Below, in pieces: positions 32,256 through 39,986 of a DNA stretch of 64,000 nt. The stretch is taken from NCBI RefSeq assembly GCF_029167645.1, contig NZ_CP119147.1:3348001-3412000 (forward strand). The letters run 5' to 3'. How positions within the stretch are numbered: position 1 is the stretch's first letter; each line of letters begins with the position of its first letter. Source of the stretch: Streptomyces sp. AM 2-1-1 (GTDB lineage Bacteria > Actinomycetota > Actinomycetes > Streptomycetales > Streptomycetaceae). The translations under genes and the position numbers were made by a program. Under the pieces are notes generated by a model. It worked only from the letters and a program-made list of their open reading frames with translations, was not told the origin of the DNA and searched no databases.

Positions 32256-32820
32256 GAACATCTATGTGCCGGACGCGGTGCAGCGTGCGGCGAAGATCCT
32301 CGTCGTCGGACACTTCGCCGTGGGCAAGACCACGCTCATCGGCACGCTCTCCGAGATCGCCCCGCTGCGGACCGAGGAGCGGATGACGCAGGCCGCCGCC
32401 CACCTCGACGACCTGCGGAGCGCTCCCGGCAAGGAGACCACGACGGTCGCCCTGGACTTCGGCCGTCTGACCCTCAGCGACGAGCTGGTGCTGTACCTCT
32501 TCGGGACCCCGGGGCAGCAGCGGTTCGTCCAGTTGTGGGAGGACATGGCCCGCGGGTCGCTCGGCGCGCTGCTGCTGGTCGACCCGGGCCGGCTGGCCGA
32601 CACCTTCCCGGTCATCGACCTGGTCGAACGGTACGGCCTCGAGTACGCGGTCGCGGTGAACAGCTTCGACCCGGCGACGCAGCACGCCGAGGACGAGCTC
32701 CGCGAGGCGCTCGACCTGCTGCCGGACACCCCGGTGATCCACTGCGACGCCCGTGACCAGAAGTCGTCCGCGAAGGCCCTGATCACGCTGGTCCAGCACC
32801 TCCTCACCCGCGTCGCCTGA
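32230..32820 (+). CDS. cvnD: Small Ras-like GTPase, CvnD
   Basis: The 196-aa product has a P-loop GHFAVGKTT (residues 27-35), a switch region with LYLFGTPGQQRF (G3, with the DxxG replaced by FGTPG), and NSFDPATQ in place of NKxD (G4). These departures are typical of the MglA/CvnD-like branch of prokaryotic GTPases. It cycles between GTP and GDP states as the output of the conservon. The overlap of 26 bases with cvnC is unusually long for this cluster. Confidence 0.92.
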   Translation: MDSTSASAENIYVPDAVQRAAKILVVGHFAVGKTTLIGTLSEIAPLRTEERMTQAAAHLDDLRSAPGKETTTVALDFGRLTLSDELVLYLFGTPGQQRFVQLWEDMARGSLGALLLVDPGRLADTFPVIDLVERYGLEYAVAVNSFDPATQHAEDELREALDLLPDTPVIHCDARDQKSSAKALITLVQHLLTRVA

Positions 32821-32891
32821 CCCTCCCCGCCCCTTCGAGCCCCACCCTTTGACGGGCCGACCCCGGCCCGCACTCACACCGAGGAAGAGAC

Positions 32892-34280
32892 ATGGACCCG
32901 TCGCCGGGATCCCACCCGCACGGCGCCCCCTCCGGGTGCCCGATGCACCAGGGCCAGCAGACGTCGCTCTACGGCCCGGAGTTCGCGGCCGATCCGCACC
33001 GCGTGTACGAGGCGCTGCGCGCCCACGGGGCCGCGGCACCGATCGAGCTCTCCCCCGGTGTGGAGGCCACCCTGGTGGTCCAGCACGAGGCGGCGCTCCG
33101 GGTCCTGCAGAACCCGTCGCTCTTCGCGCGGGACTCCCGGCGCTGGGTCGCGCTGCGCGAGGGCCAGGTGCCGCTCGACAGCCCGGTCCTGCCGATGATG
33201 GCGTACCGCCCCAACTGCCTCTTCACGGACGGCACCGAGCATCTGCGGCTGCGCAAGGCGGTCACCGAGAGCCTCGCCCGCCTCAACCCCAGCCGGCTGC
33301 GGCGGGACGTGGAGCGCATCGGTGACTACCTCGTCGACCAGTTCATCGAGCGGGGCAGCGCCGACCTCCTCGGCGACTACGCGAAGCTGCTGCCGCTGCT
33401 CCTCTTCAACCAGCTCTTCGGCTGCCCCGGCGACATCGGCGACCGGCTGACCCGCGACATGTCCGCCATCTTCGACGGCCACGACGTGCTGCGGGCCAAC
33501 GCCCGGCTCACCGAGTGCCTGATGGAGCTCGTCTCGCTCAAGCGGCGCCAGCCCGGCGAGGACATCACCTCCTGGCTCATCCAGCACCCGGCCGGTCTCA
33601 CCGACGAGGAGCTGAAGGACCAGCTCGTCATGTTGATGGGCGCGGGCGTCGAGCCGGAACGCAACCTGATCGCCAACGCCCTCCTCGCCATGCTCTCCGG
33701 CGACCCGGGCCAGAACGGTCATCGCGGTGGCGGGCTCCTCGTCGAGGACGCCATCGACGGGGTGCTCTGGAACAACCCGCCGATCGCCAACTACGCGACG
33801 CACTTCCCCGTCCAGGACGTCGACCTGAACGGCATGATCCTGCGCGCCGGTACGCCCGTGCTGATCAGCTTCGCCGCGGCCAACACCGACCCCGACCTGA
33901 GCGCCGCGCGCGAGACCATGGCCAAGGGCGCCCACCTCGCCTGGGGTGCCGGACCGCACGTCTGCCCGGCGAAGTCCCCGGCCCAGCTGATCGCCCTCAC
34001 CGCGATCGAGAAGGTCCTCAACTCCGTGCCGGACATCGCTCTGGCGGTGCACCCCTCGGCCGTCGAGTGGCGGCCGGGGCCGTTCCACCGCGCGCTCACC
34101 TCCCTCCCGGTGGTCTTCACCCCGACGGCCGCCCGTCACGCGGTGACGCACCACCAGGCGACTGCCGCCCCCCGCACCGCCCAGGAGGCGGTCCAGGTGA
34201 CGCCACGTCACCACGCGGCCGACACGCCGAAGAAGAGCAAGGGGTGGTGGAGTTCCTTCCTCGACGTCTTCCGCGTGTGA
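32892..34280 (+). CDS. cvnE: Conservon cytochrome P450 without ExxR, CYP157-like
   Basis: The 462-aa protein is a P450: I-helix LVMLMGAGVEPERNLIANAL (A251, E254), and heme-thiolate loop WGAGPHVCPAKS with C358. The K-helix reads VEDAIDGVLWNNPP (residues 284-297) and has no ExxR motif. Loss of ExxR is a known mark of the CYP157 family, which sits in conservons. A 60-residue C-terminal extension ends in a basic, aromatic tail (PKKSKGWWSSFLDVFRV) that may bind membranes or partners. It follows cvnD by 71 bases. Catalysis may be weak or absent; a sensing role is possible. Confidence in the family is high, in the function low. Confidence 0.85.
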   Translation: MDPSPGSHPHGAPSGCPMHQGQQTSLYGPEFAADPHRVYEALRAHGAAAPIELSPGVEATLVVQHEAALRVLQNPSLFARDSRRWVALREGQVPLDSPVLPMMAYRPNCLFTDGTEHLRLRKAVTESLARLNPSRLRRDVERIGDYLVDQFIERGSADLLGDYAKLLPLLLFNQLFGCPGDIGDRLTRDMSAIFDGHDVLRANARLTECLMELVSLKRRQPGEDITSWLIQHPAGLTDEELKDQLVMLMGAGVEPERNLIANALLAMLSGDPGQNGHRGGGLLVEDAIDGVLWNNPPIANYATHFPVQDVDLNGMILRAGTPVLISFAAANTDPDLSAARETMAKGAHLAWGAGPHVCPAKSPAQLIALTAIEKVLNSVPDIALAVHPSAVEWRPGPFHRALTSLPVVFTPTAARHAVTHHQATAAPRTAQEAVQVTPRHHAADTPKKSKGWWSSFLDVFRV

Positions 34281-34407
34281 GGCGCACGAATTGACCATTC
34301 CTGAGGCATATACCTGTGACATGGACAACACGGATGGTCGCATGCGTGGGACATGCACATGGGTAGGTTCCGGGCGGTAACCATGAGCCCAGGACAAGGA
34401 ACTCTCC

Positions 34408-35667
34408 GTGAGCGCGAGCAGTGGCATATCCAAGCCCGTCGTCGATCGCCGGGCCTTGATCTCGCTCCTGAGGAAACTCAAATCACCGGACGGGCAGGGG
34501 GACCCCTATCCCCTGCTCGCCGAGTTGAGAGCCATGGGCGACGTCGTCCCCGCTCCGTGGGGCGGGTACTTCGTCACCGGTTTCGACGCGGCGAACCAGG
34601 TGCTCAAGGGCCGCGGCTGGCTGGCCCCCGACTTCGCCTGGCAGGAACGACAGGAGGACGCCGGGCGCTGGGACGCCGTCGCCACCCAGGAGATGACCAA
34701 GACCCTCGCCCGCCTCAACGCTCCCGAGCACACCTGCCAGCGGCGCAGCCTCGGCAACCTCTTCGACCGGTCGACGATCGAGCGCCTCACCCCGCAGGTC
34801 GAGGAGCACACCGGACGGCTCCTCGACGACCTCGCCCGGGCGCTCGAAGGGGGCCGCGAGGCCGACTTCGTCTCCCTGGTCGGCGACCGGCTCCCCATCT
34901 CCACCATCGGCGGGTGGCTCGGCATACCCGCCGAGGACTACGACCACATCCTGGAGATCACCCACAACCAGGTGCACGCACAGGAGTTGCTGCCCAACCG
35001 CAGCGAGCTGGCCATCTCCGCCGACGCCACCTCCCATCTGCGCACGTACTTCACGCAGATGGTGCGGGAGCGCCGCGACCGGCCCCGCAACGACGTCCTC
35101 ACCGGCTGGATCCACACCTGGGACGCGCGCGAACCGGACCGGGAGACGGCCGACGAGATCCTCTACCGGCTCACCATGTTCGTCACCCTCGCCTCCCTGG
35201 AGACCACCGCCACGCTGCTCTCCTCCCTCGTGTCCCTGCTGGCCGGCGACCCCGAGCGCTGGGCGACGCTGCGCGCCCACCCCGAGCGGATCGACGACGC
35301 GCTGGAAGAGGTGCTCCGCTACGACCCGCCGATCCACATCAACACCCGGGTCGCCGCCGGGGAGACCGAGCTCGCGGGCGTCACCGTCCCGAAGGACGCC
35401 ATGGTCCACGTCATGTACGGGGCGGCCAACCACGACCCGCGCCGCAACGAGGACCCCTTCACCTTCGACATCGGCCGCCGGGGCACCCACCTCACCTTCG
35501 GCGGCGGAGTCCACTACTGCCTGGGCGCGGCCCTCGCCCGCCTGGAGGCCCGTTCGCTCCTCGTCCGGCTCCTCGACCGCTTCCCGGACCTCCGGGTCAC
35601 CACCCCCGCCACGTACGCGTCCCGGATGGTCTTCCGGCGCGTGACCTCCCTCGGCGTGACCACATGA
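34408..35667 (+). CDS. Cytochrome P450, CYP154-like
   Basis: The 419-aa protein has a complete P450 set: I-helix TMFVTLASLETTATLLSSLV with the acid-alcohol-type E265-T266, ExxR motif E301-V-L-R304, and heme loop FGGGVHYCLGAALAR with C371. In Streptomyces, CYP154 members pair with the CYP157 gene in conservons and hydroxylate steroids or other hydrophobic compounds. The GTG at 34408 has AAGGAA upstream. The gap of 128 bases after cvnE may hold its own promoter. The family call is by context and motif. Confidence 0.85.
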   Translation: MSASSGISKPVVDRRALISLLRKLKSPDGQGDPYPLLAELRAMGDVVPAPWGGYFVTGFDAANQVLKGRGWLAPDFAWQERQEDAGRWDAVATQEMTKTLARLNAPEHTCQRRSLGNLFDRSTIERLTPQVEEHTGRLLDDLARALEGGREADFVSLVGDRLPISTIGGWLGIPAEDYDHILEITHNQVHAQELLPNRSELAISADATSHLRTYFTQMVRERRDRPRNDVLTGWIHTWDAREPDRETADEILYRLTMFVTLASLETTATLLSSLVSLLAGDPERWATLRAHPERIDDALEEVLRYDPPIHINTRVAAGETELAGVTVPKDAMVHVMYGAANHDPRRNEDPFTFDIGRRGTHLTFGGGVHYCLGAALARLEARSLLVRLLDRFPDLRVTTPATYASRMVFRRVTSLGVTT

Positions 35668-35677
35668 ATGTGACGGC

Positions 35678-36499
35678 ATGAAACTCCCCCTCTCCGACTT
35701 CCTCGCCCCCTACGGGCGGCGCACCGGCACGGTCCGCACGCACCGCGACGGCCCCGTCCTCCGGGTGGAGCTGGACCGGCCCGAGGAGGGGAACGCGGTC
35801 AACGAGACGATGCTCGACGACCTGCTGGGCGTCCTCGCGGTCCCGGACCCGGAGGTACGCGTCCTCGTCCTCGGCGGTGCCGGGCCCGACTTCAGCCTCG
35901 GCGGCGACCGCAACGAGTTCGGCGACTGGCTCGACGAGGACCCCACCGGGCGCGGCATCCGGATCGCCGCGGACAAGGCCCGCCGCGTCTGCGACGCCCT
36001 CAGCTCCCACCCCGCGGTCACCGTCGCCCGCGTCCAGGGCAAGGTCATCGGCGCCGGCCTCGCGCTCGCCCTCGCCTGCGACCTGCGGGTCGGCGCGGAC
36101 ACCACGACCTTCCGCCTCCCCGAGCTGGCCCTCGGCCTGCCCACCGCCTGGGGCGGTGTGCTCCCCAGACTGATCAACGAGACAGGCGCCGCCCGCGCCC
36201 GTGAACTCATCCTCACCGGCCGCGTCTTCGACGCCCAGGAGGCGTACGGGCTCTCCGTCCTCCAGAAGGTCGTGCCCGAGGCCGAACTCGACCGGGCCGT
36301 GAGCGACTGGACCCGGCCGATCGTCCGCCGCCCCGAGGCCGCCCTGCGCGTGACCAAGGCCCTCTTCGCCTCGTACGCGGCCCCGACCCGCCTCGCCGAC
36401 CCGTCTCTCCTGGACGCCGAACTCCTGGCCTCGGTCGCCGCAGCCCACCACCACGCCCGCAGCCGCGGCACCGGCGAACGCGGGACCCGGCCGCGGTGA
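35678..36499 (+). CDS. Enoyl-CoA hydratase/isomerase family protein
   Basis: The 273-aa protein has the crotonase fold: LRVELDRPEEGNAVNETMLD, DFSLGGDRNEFGDW (CoA-binding oxyanion loop, usually FSAGGD), KVIGAGLALALACDLRVGAD (second oxyanion strand) and FRLPELALGLPTAWGGVLPR. Crotonases hydrate, isomerise or cleave acyl-CoA thioesters. The start ATG is 10 bases past the P450 stop, so the gene is probably co-transcribed with the conservon P450s. The acyl-CoA substrate is unknown. Confidence 0.85.
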   Translation: MKLPLSDFLAPYGRRTGTVRTHRDGPVLRVELDRPEEGNAVNETMLDDLLGVLAVPDPEVRVLVLGGAGPDFSLGGDRNEFGDWLDEDPTGRGIRIAADKARRVCDALSSHPAVTVARVQGKVIGAGLALALACDLRVGADTTTFRLPELALGLPTAWGGVLPRLINETGAARARELILTGRVFDAQEAYGLSVLQKVVPEAELDRAVSDWTRPIVRRPEAALRVTKALFASYAAPTRLADPSLLDAELLASVAAAHHHARSRGTGERGTRPR

Positions 36500-36580
36500 A
36501 CGCGCGCCCGGGGTGAGCGGGCGAGGACCCTGTCCCGAGCGTCCCTTGCGCTTCCGCGCCCACCGTAGTCGGGTACTCCC

Positions 36581-36958
36581 ATGACCTCCGTGATACGCCA
36601 CCTCACCGTCGGCTGCGCCGATCCGTACGTCCTCGCCGGCTTCTGGGCCGCCGCGTTGGGCGGCTCGCTCGCCGAGGACGACTTTCCGGGGGACCCGGAG
36701 GCGACGGTCACGGCCGGCGCGCACGCGCTGCTCTTCGTCGCGGTCGAGGAGGAGAGAGCCGTGAAGAACGGACTGCACCTCGACCTCCAGCCCCAGGACC
36801 GCACCCGGGACGAGGAGGTGGACCGGCTGATCGCCCTCGACGCCACACTCCACGAGGACCACCGCAACCCCGACGGCACCGGCTGGGTCACTCTGCTCGA
36901 CCCCGGGGGCCACGCGTTCTGCGTCGAGCGCGGCGCGGCCGAACGCGCGGCGGGCTGA
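36581..36958 (+). CDS. VOC/glyoxalase-like protein
   Basis: The 125-aa protein begins MTSVIRHLTVGCADPYVLAG, the usual first strand and helix of VOC domains, and ends with WVTLLDPGGHAFCVERGAA, the last strand holding a metal-ligand-type Glu. The pattern DVELDxxP is replaced by GLHLDLQPQDRTRDEEV. Fold is a paired beta-alpha-beta-beta-beta unit that makes a metal site in dioxygenases, lyases and resistance proteins. A short member like this is probably a dimer. No operon partner; function unknown. Confidence 0.8.
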   Translation: MTSVIRHLTVGCADPYVLAGFWAAALGGSLAEDDFPGDPEATVTAGAHALLFVAVEEERAVKNGLHLDLQPQDRTRDEEVDRLIALDATLHEDHRNPDGTGWVTLLDPGGHAFCVERGAAERAAG

Positions 36959-36969
36959 CGGCGGGCTCC

Positions 36970-37764
36970 TCACCGCCCCGCGGGGTGTTTCCGCGCCACC
37001 GTCGTGGCCGGGAGGAGGTCCGGGCTGCCGCTGACGGCCCTGCGCAGGGCGGCGGTCCTCTCGCGGATCTCGGGGAGCTTGGCGTACAGCGCGTCGCCGG
37101 GGCAGTCGGTGCCGTAACTGTCACGGTGGCCCGAAATGACCTGCAGGTCCGCGGAGTTGCCCTTGGGGTAGAGGCTCTCGCTGTTGGTGGAGACGAGGAC
37201 CACCTCACCGCGCGGGTCGGTACCGGGGCGCAGCTTCCACGCGGCGATGCGCTCGATGGCGTCGAGCATGGGCTGCGGTACGGGGGTGGCCGGGTCGGTG
37301 AAGGTGCCGAGGGCGGCTATCCCGACGGTGTCCGCGTTGAAGCCCTTGGTGTGGGCACCGCGCACCGGGCGGGTGGTTCCGCCGGCGCGGCCTTCGTAGA
37401 TGGTGCCGCAGCGGTCGACGACGAAGTTGTAGCCGATGTCGTCCCAGCCCTCGTCGTTGACGTGGTCGGACTGGACGGCCCGCAGCATCTCGGGGGCGTC
37501 GTCGCAGTCGTACCGGTTGCCGTTGTTCGTGTGGTGGATGAAGACGGCGCGGGCGGCTCCGGTGTACTGCGCCTCCTCCTTCACGATCGACTCGTCGGCG
37601 TGCCAGGCGGCGCGGCTGACGATCGCGGGCTGGGCGGGCACCCGTATCCGCTCCGGGGCGACGGCGGCGCGCACCGGAGGGGGGTGCCCTGTCGGACCGT
37701 CCCGGAATATCAGGAAGGCCAGCGACAGGAGTACGGCTCCTATGGCCAAGCGGCGGGACCACAT
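36970..37764 (-). CDS. PGRP-type N-acetylmuramoyl-L-alanine amidase, exported
   Basis: From ATG 37764 the 264-aa product has an N-terminal signal/anchor (LAIGAVLLSLAFLIF) then an amidase_2/PGRP domain (about 50-225): AVFIHHTNNGNRYDC (zinc His), GWDDIGYNFVVDRCGTIYEG and VQVISGHRDSYGTDCPGDAL with the second zinc His and Cys. It cleaves the bond between muramic acid and the stem peptide outside the membrane. The upstream frame stays open through the antiporter and a hydrolase remnant for nearly 1000 codons, but that extension is not real. Monocistronic. Confidence 0.9.
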   Translation of the reverse strand: MWSRRLAIGAVLLSLAFLIFRDGPTGHPPPVRAAVAPERIRVPAQPAIVSRAAWHADESIVKEEAQYTGAARAVFIHHTNNGNRYDCDDAPEMLRAVQSDHVNDEGWDDIGYNFVVDRCGTIYEGRAGGTTRPVRGAHTKGFNADTVGIAALGTFTDPATPVPQPMLDAIERIAAWKLRPGTDPRGEVVLVSTNSESLYPKGNSADLQVISGHRDSYGTDCPGDALYAKLPEIRERTAALRRAVSGSPDLLPATTVARKHPAGR

Positions 37765-37910
37765 GAGGTCCACCCTGCGTCGCCCCGCCGCACTTCGCAG
37801 GGGGGCCGGGCAACCGGGTGACGCGAGGGCCGGACCCGGAGGCCACCGCACCCCCGCTGACCTGCGGGGTCGTACGGACCAGGGCCGCCACGTCCGCCCC
37901 GGGCCCGGCT

Positions 37911-39146
37911 TCACCAGGTCTCGCCGCCCCGGTCCGCCCGTGCTCCCCCGGCTCCCGCCCCCGGGCCTTCGCGCCGCCCCAGCAGCCACGGCGCCAGCAG
38001 CGGGAACACCAGGACGGAGACCATCGCGGCGCCGACCAGGGCGGCGCCCTCCCCGCTGCCGATCACCTTCTCGTCGAGTCCGATGGTGGTGATCGCGACG
38101 ACGAGCGGCAGGCAGGTGGCCGCGTACAGGGCCAGAGCCCCGCGCTCCGCGCCCGAGGGCAGGTCGCGAGGCGCGAGGAGGTACACCGGGCCGCCGCGCA
38201 CCAGCAGGAAGAGGAGCAGGAAGACCGGGAGCAGCGCGAGGGACCGTCCGCCGTCGAGCAGGGCCGCCAGGTCGAAGTCGATGCCGGTGACCACGTAGAA
38301 AAAGGGCACGAGGAAGCCGAAACCGATGGCTTCCGCCTTGGAGAGGATCACCTCGCTGCTCTCCGGCACCGAGCCCGTCAGGACGAGTCGGGTCAGCATG
38401 CCGGCGGCGAACGCGCCGAGGAGGGTGTCCAGGCCGAAGAGGTCGGACAGGCCCAGCATCGCGGCGAGCAGCAGCATCACGAAACGCACCGCGAACTGGG
38501 CGCTGCTGTGCAGGGTCCGGGCGACGATCCGGCCGAACCAGGGGGGCCGGGGCCGGGACGCCCACCACACGGCACCGGCCGTCACCACCGCGAACAGGAT
38601 CAGCACCACGCCCGCCGCCCCGGGGCTCCGCCCGCTGAACAGCAGGGCCATCGCGATGATCGGGCCGAACTCGCCGACGGCGCAGAACCCGGTGACCACC
38701 GTCCCGAAGCGGCCCTCCAGTCGCCCCGAGTCCCGCAGGATCGGCAGGACGGCGCCGAGCGCGGTGCTCGTCAGGGCGGTGCCGATGACCAGGCTCCGGG
38801 CCAGGTCCCCTCCGTCGACCGCCAGGGAGACGCCCAGCCCGAGGGCGAGGGAGATCAGCCAGGCGCCGCCGGCCCGGCGCAGCACCGGGACGCCGACGTC
38901 GCCGAACCGGATCTCGTATCCGGCGAGGAAGATCAGCATCGACAGGCCCAGGTCGGAGAGGGCGTCGATCACCTGGTCGTGGTGGGCCAGGCCGAGGACG
39001 TCCGGGCCGACCACGATCCCCAGCAGGATTTCGAAGATCACCACGGGCACGGAGAGCAGCCGTGAGACGGAGGCGGTGAGCAGCGGCGCCAGGGCGGCCA
39101 TGGCCATGATCAGGACGAGGGTGCCGGGGTTCTCCACCGTTCGCAT
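37911..39146 (-). CDS. Cation:proton antiporter (CPA2/NapA-like)
   Basis: The 411-aa product has about twelve hydrophobic segments and the antiporter motifs: VPVVIFEILLGIVVGPDVLG, LSDLGLSMLIFLAGYEI, and LLGAFAAGMLTRLV, with FLVPFFYVVTGIDFDLAAL carrying the ion-path residues. It lacks an obvious C-terminal TrkA domain. The family exchanges Na+ or K+ for protons across the membrane. The start ATG 39146 has only a weak site (GCAGG), and its 5' end lies just past a hydrolase remnant; a co-transcribed amidase follows 147 bases later. Confidence 0.88.
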   Translation of the reverse strand: MRTVENPGTLVLIMAMAALAPLLTASVSRLLSVPVVIFEILLGIVVGPDVLGLAHHDQVIDALSDLGLSMLIFLAGYEIRFGDVGVPVLRRAGGAWLISLALGLGVSLAVDGGDLARSLVIGTALTSTALGAVLPILRDSGRLEGRFGTVVTGFCAVGEFGPIIAMALLFSGRSPGAAGVVLILFAVVTAGAVWWASRPRPPWFGRIVARTLHSSAQFAVRFVMLLLAAMLGLSDLFGLDTLLGAFAAGMLTRLVLTGSVPESSEVILSKAEAIGFGFLVPFFYVVTGIDFDLAALLDGGRSLALLPVFLLLFLLVRGGPVYLLAPRDLPSGAERGALALYAATCLPLVVAITTIGLDEKVIGSGEGAALVGAAMVSVLVFPLLAPWLLGRREGPGAGAGGARADRGGETW

Positions 39147-39228
39147 CCTGCAAGAGCTGGCCGCCCGAGCCCGGGACGAACACGCCCCGGACGGGAACGG
39201 TCGGACACGGCCCGGCGGGTCGGTCCAC

Positions 39229-39864
39229 CTGGTTCGGGCAGAAGGCGTCCTTCGCCGGACGCCGTCCCGTGGTGAGGAAGGTGGTCACGGTCCGGTCGCC
39301 GCAGGCGTTGCCGTTGCCCAGGTACATCCCGTGGCCGCCCTGTCCGACGGTGACCGTGCGGGCCTTCGCACCGAGCGCCGCGCGCATCCGCAGGGCGCCG
39401 CCGTAGGGGGTGGCGGGGTCGCGGAGGCTCTGGATCATCAGGATGTTCGAAGGGCCGTCGCCGGTGAGCGTCACCGGCCGGTCGGCGGGCGGGTGCGGCC
39501 AGAACGCGCAGGGCGTGATGTTGGCGGGCATCCCCGCGGTCAGCGGGTACCGCTCCCGGTCGGCGGCGACCTCCGCCCGGTACCCCGCCACGTCCGCGGG
39601 CCACCGCACGTCGTTGCGGATCACCGCGACCATCAGCGCCGCGTCCTGGTCCGGCAGCGGGTGCGCCGGCTCCGGCGGCAGGACGGGCACGGCGTCCGGG
39701 TCCCGCACGGCCCGCACCAGCGCGGCGAACCCGGCGAACGCGTCATCGCAGTAGAGGGCGTTCCGGAGCGCCTGGCGCAGGCCGTTCCCGGTGAGCGGGG
39801 CGCCCGGGACGCTCGACTCCCCGGGCGCGCGGTCGAGTCGGGAGGCGAGGTCCAGGACAGGCAT
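39229..39864 (-). pseudogene. TAP-type alpha/beta hydrolase, truncated C-terminal half
   Basis: Translation from 39864 reads MPVLDLASRLDRAPG, then LRQALRNALYCDDAFAGFAA, YPLTAGMPANITPCAFW, NILMIQSLRDPATPYGGALR and TVTVGQGGHGMYLGNGNACG. This is the C-terminal (TAP-like) region of secreted tripeptidyl aminopeptidase-type hydrolases, with the catalytic His region GHGMYLGN. The N-terminal half with the nucleophile serine is absent: instead MMPL sequence begins at 39987. The stop is lost too; the frame runs on. This is a deletion remnant. Confidence 0.75.
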
Positions 39865-39986
39865 CCCGGCGCGGTCCGTCGGGCGGCCGCTCCGGCGGAC
39901 ATCACCCGTTCCCCCGCCCCCGCGTGCCGCCACCACCCCGCCCCGCTTTCAATGACATGTCGTCCCGGAGGTGTCCAGGAGGCCCC

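Noticed and set aside
36970..39936. 988-codon frame joining a hydrolase fragment to the amidase
   Set aside because: The middle is an out-of-frame shadow of the antiporter gene, which codes clearly in its own frame. Only the two ends are homologous to known families.
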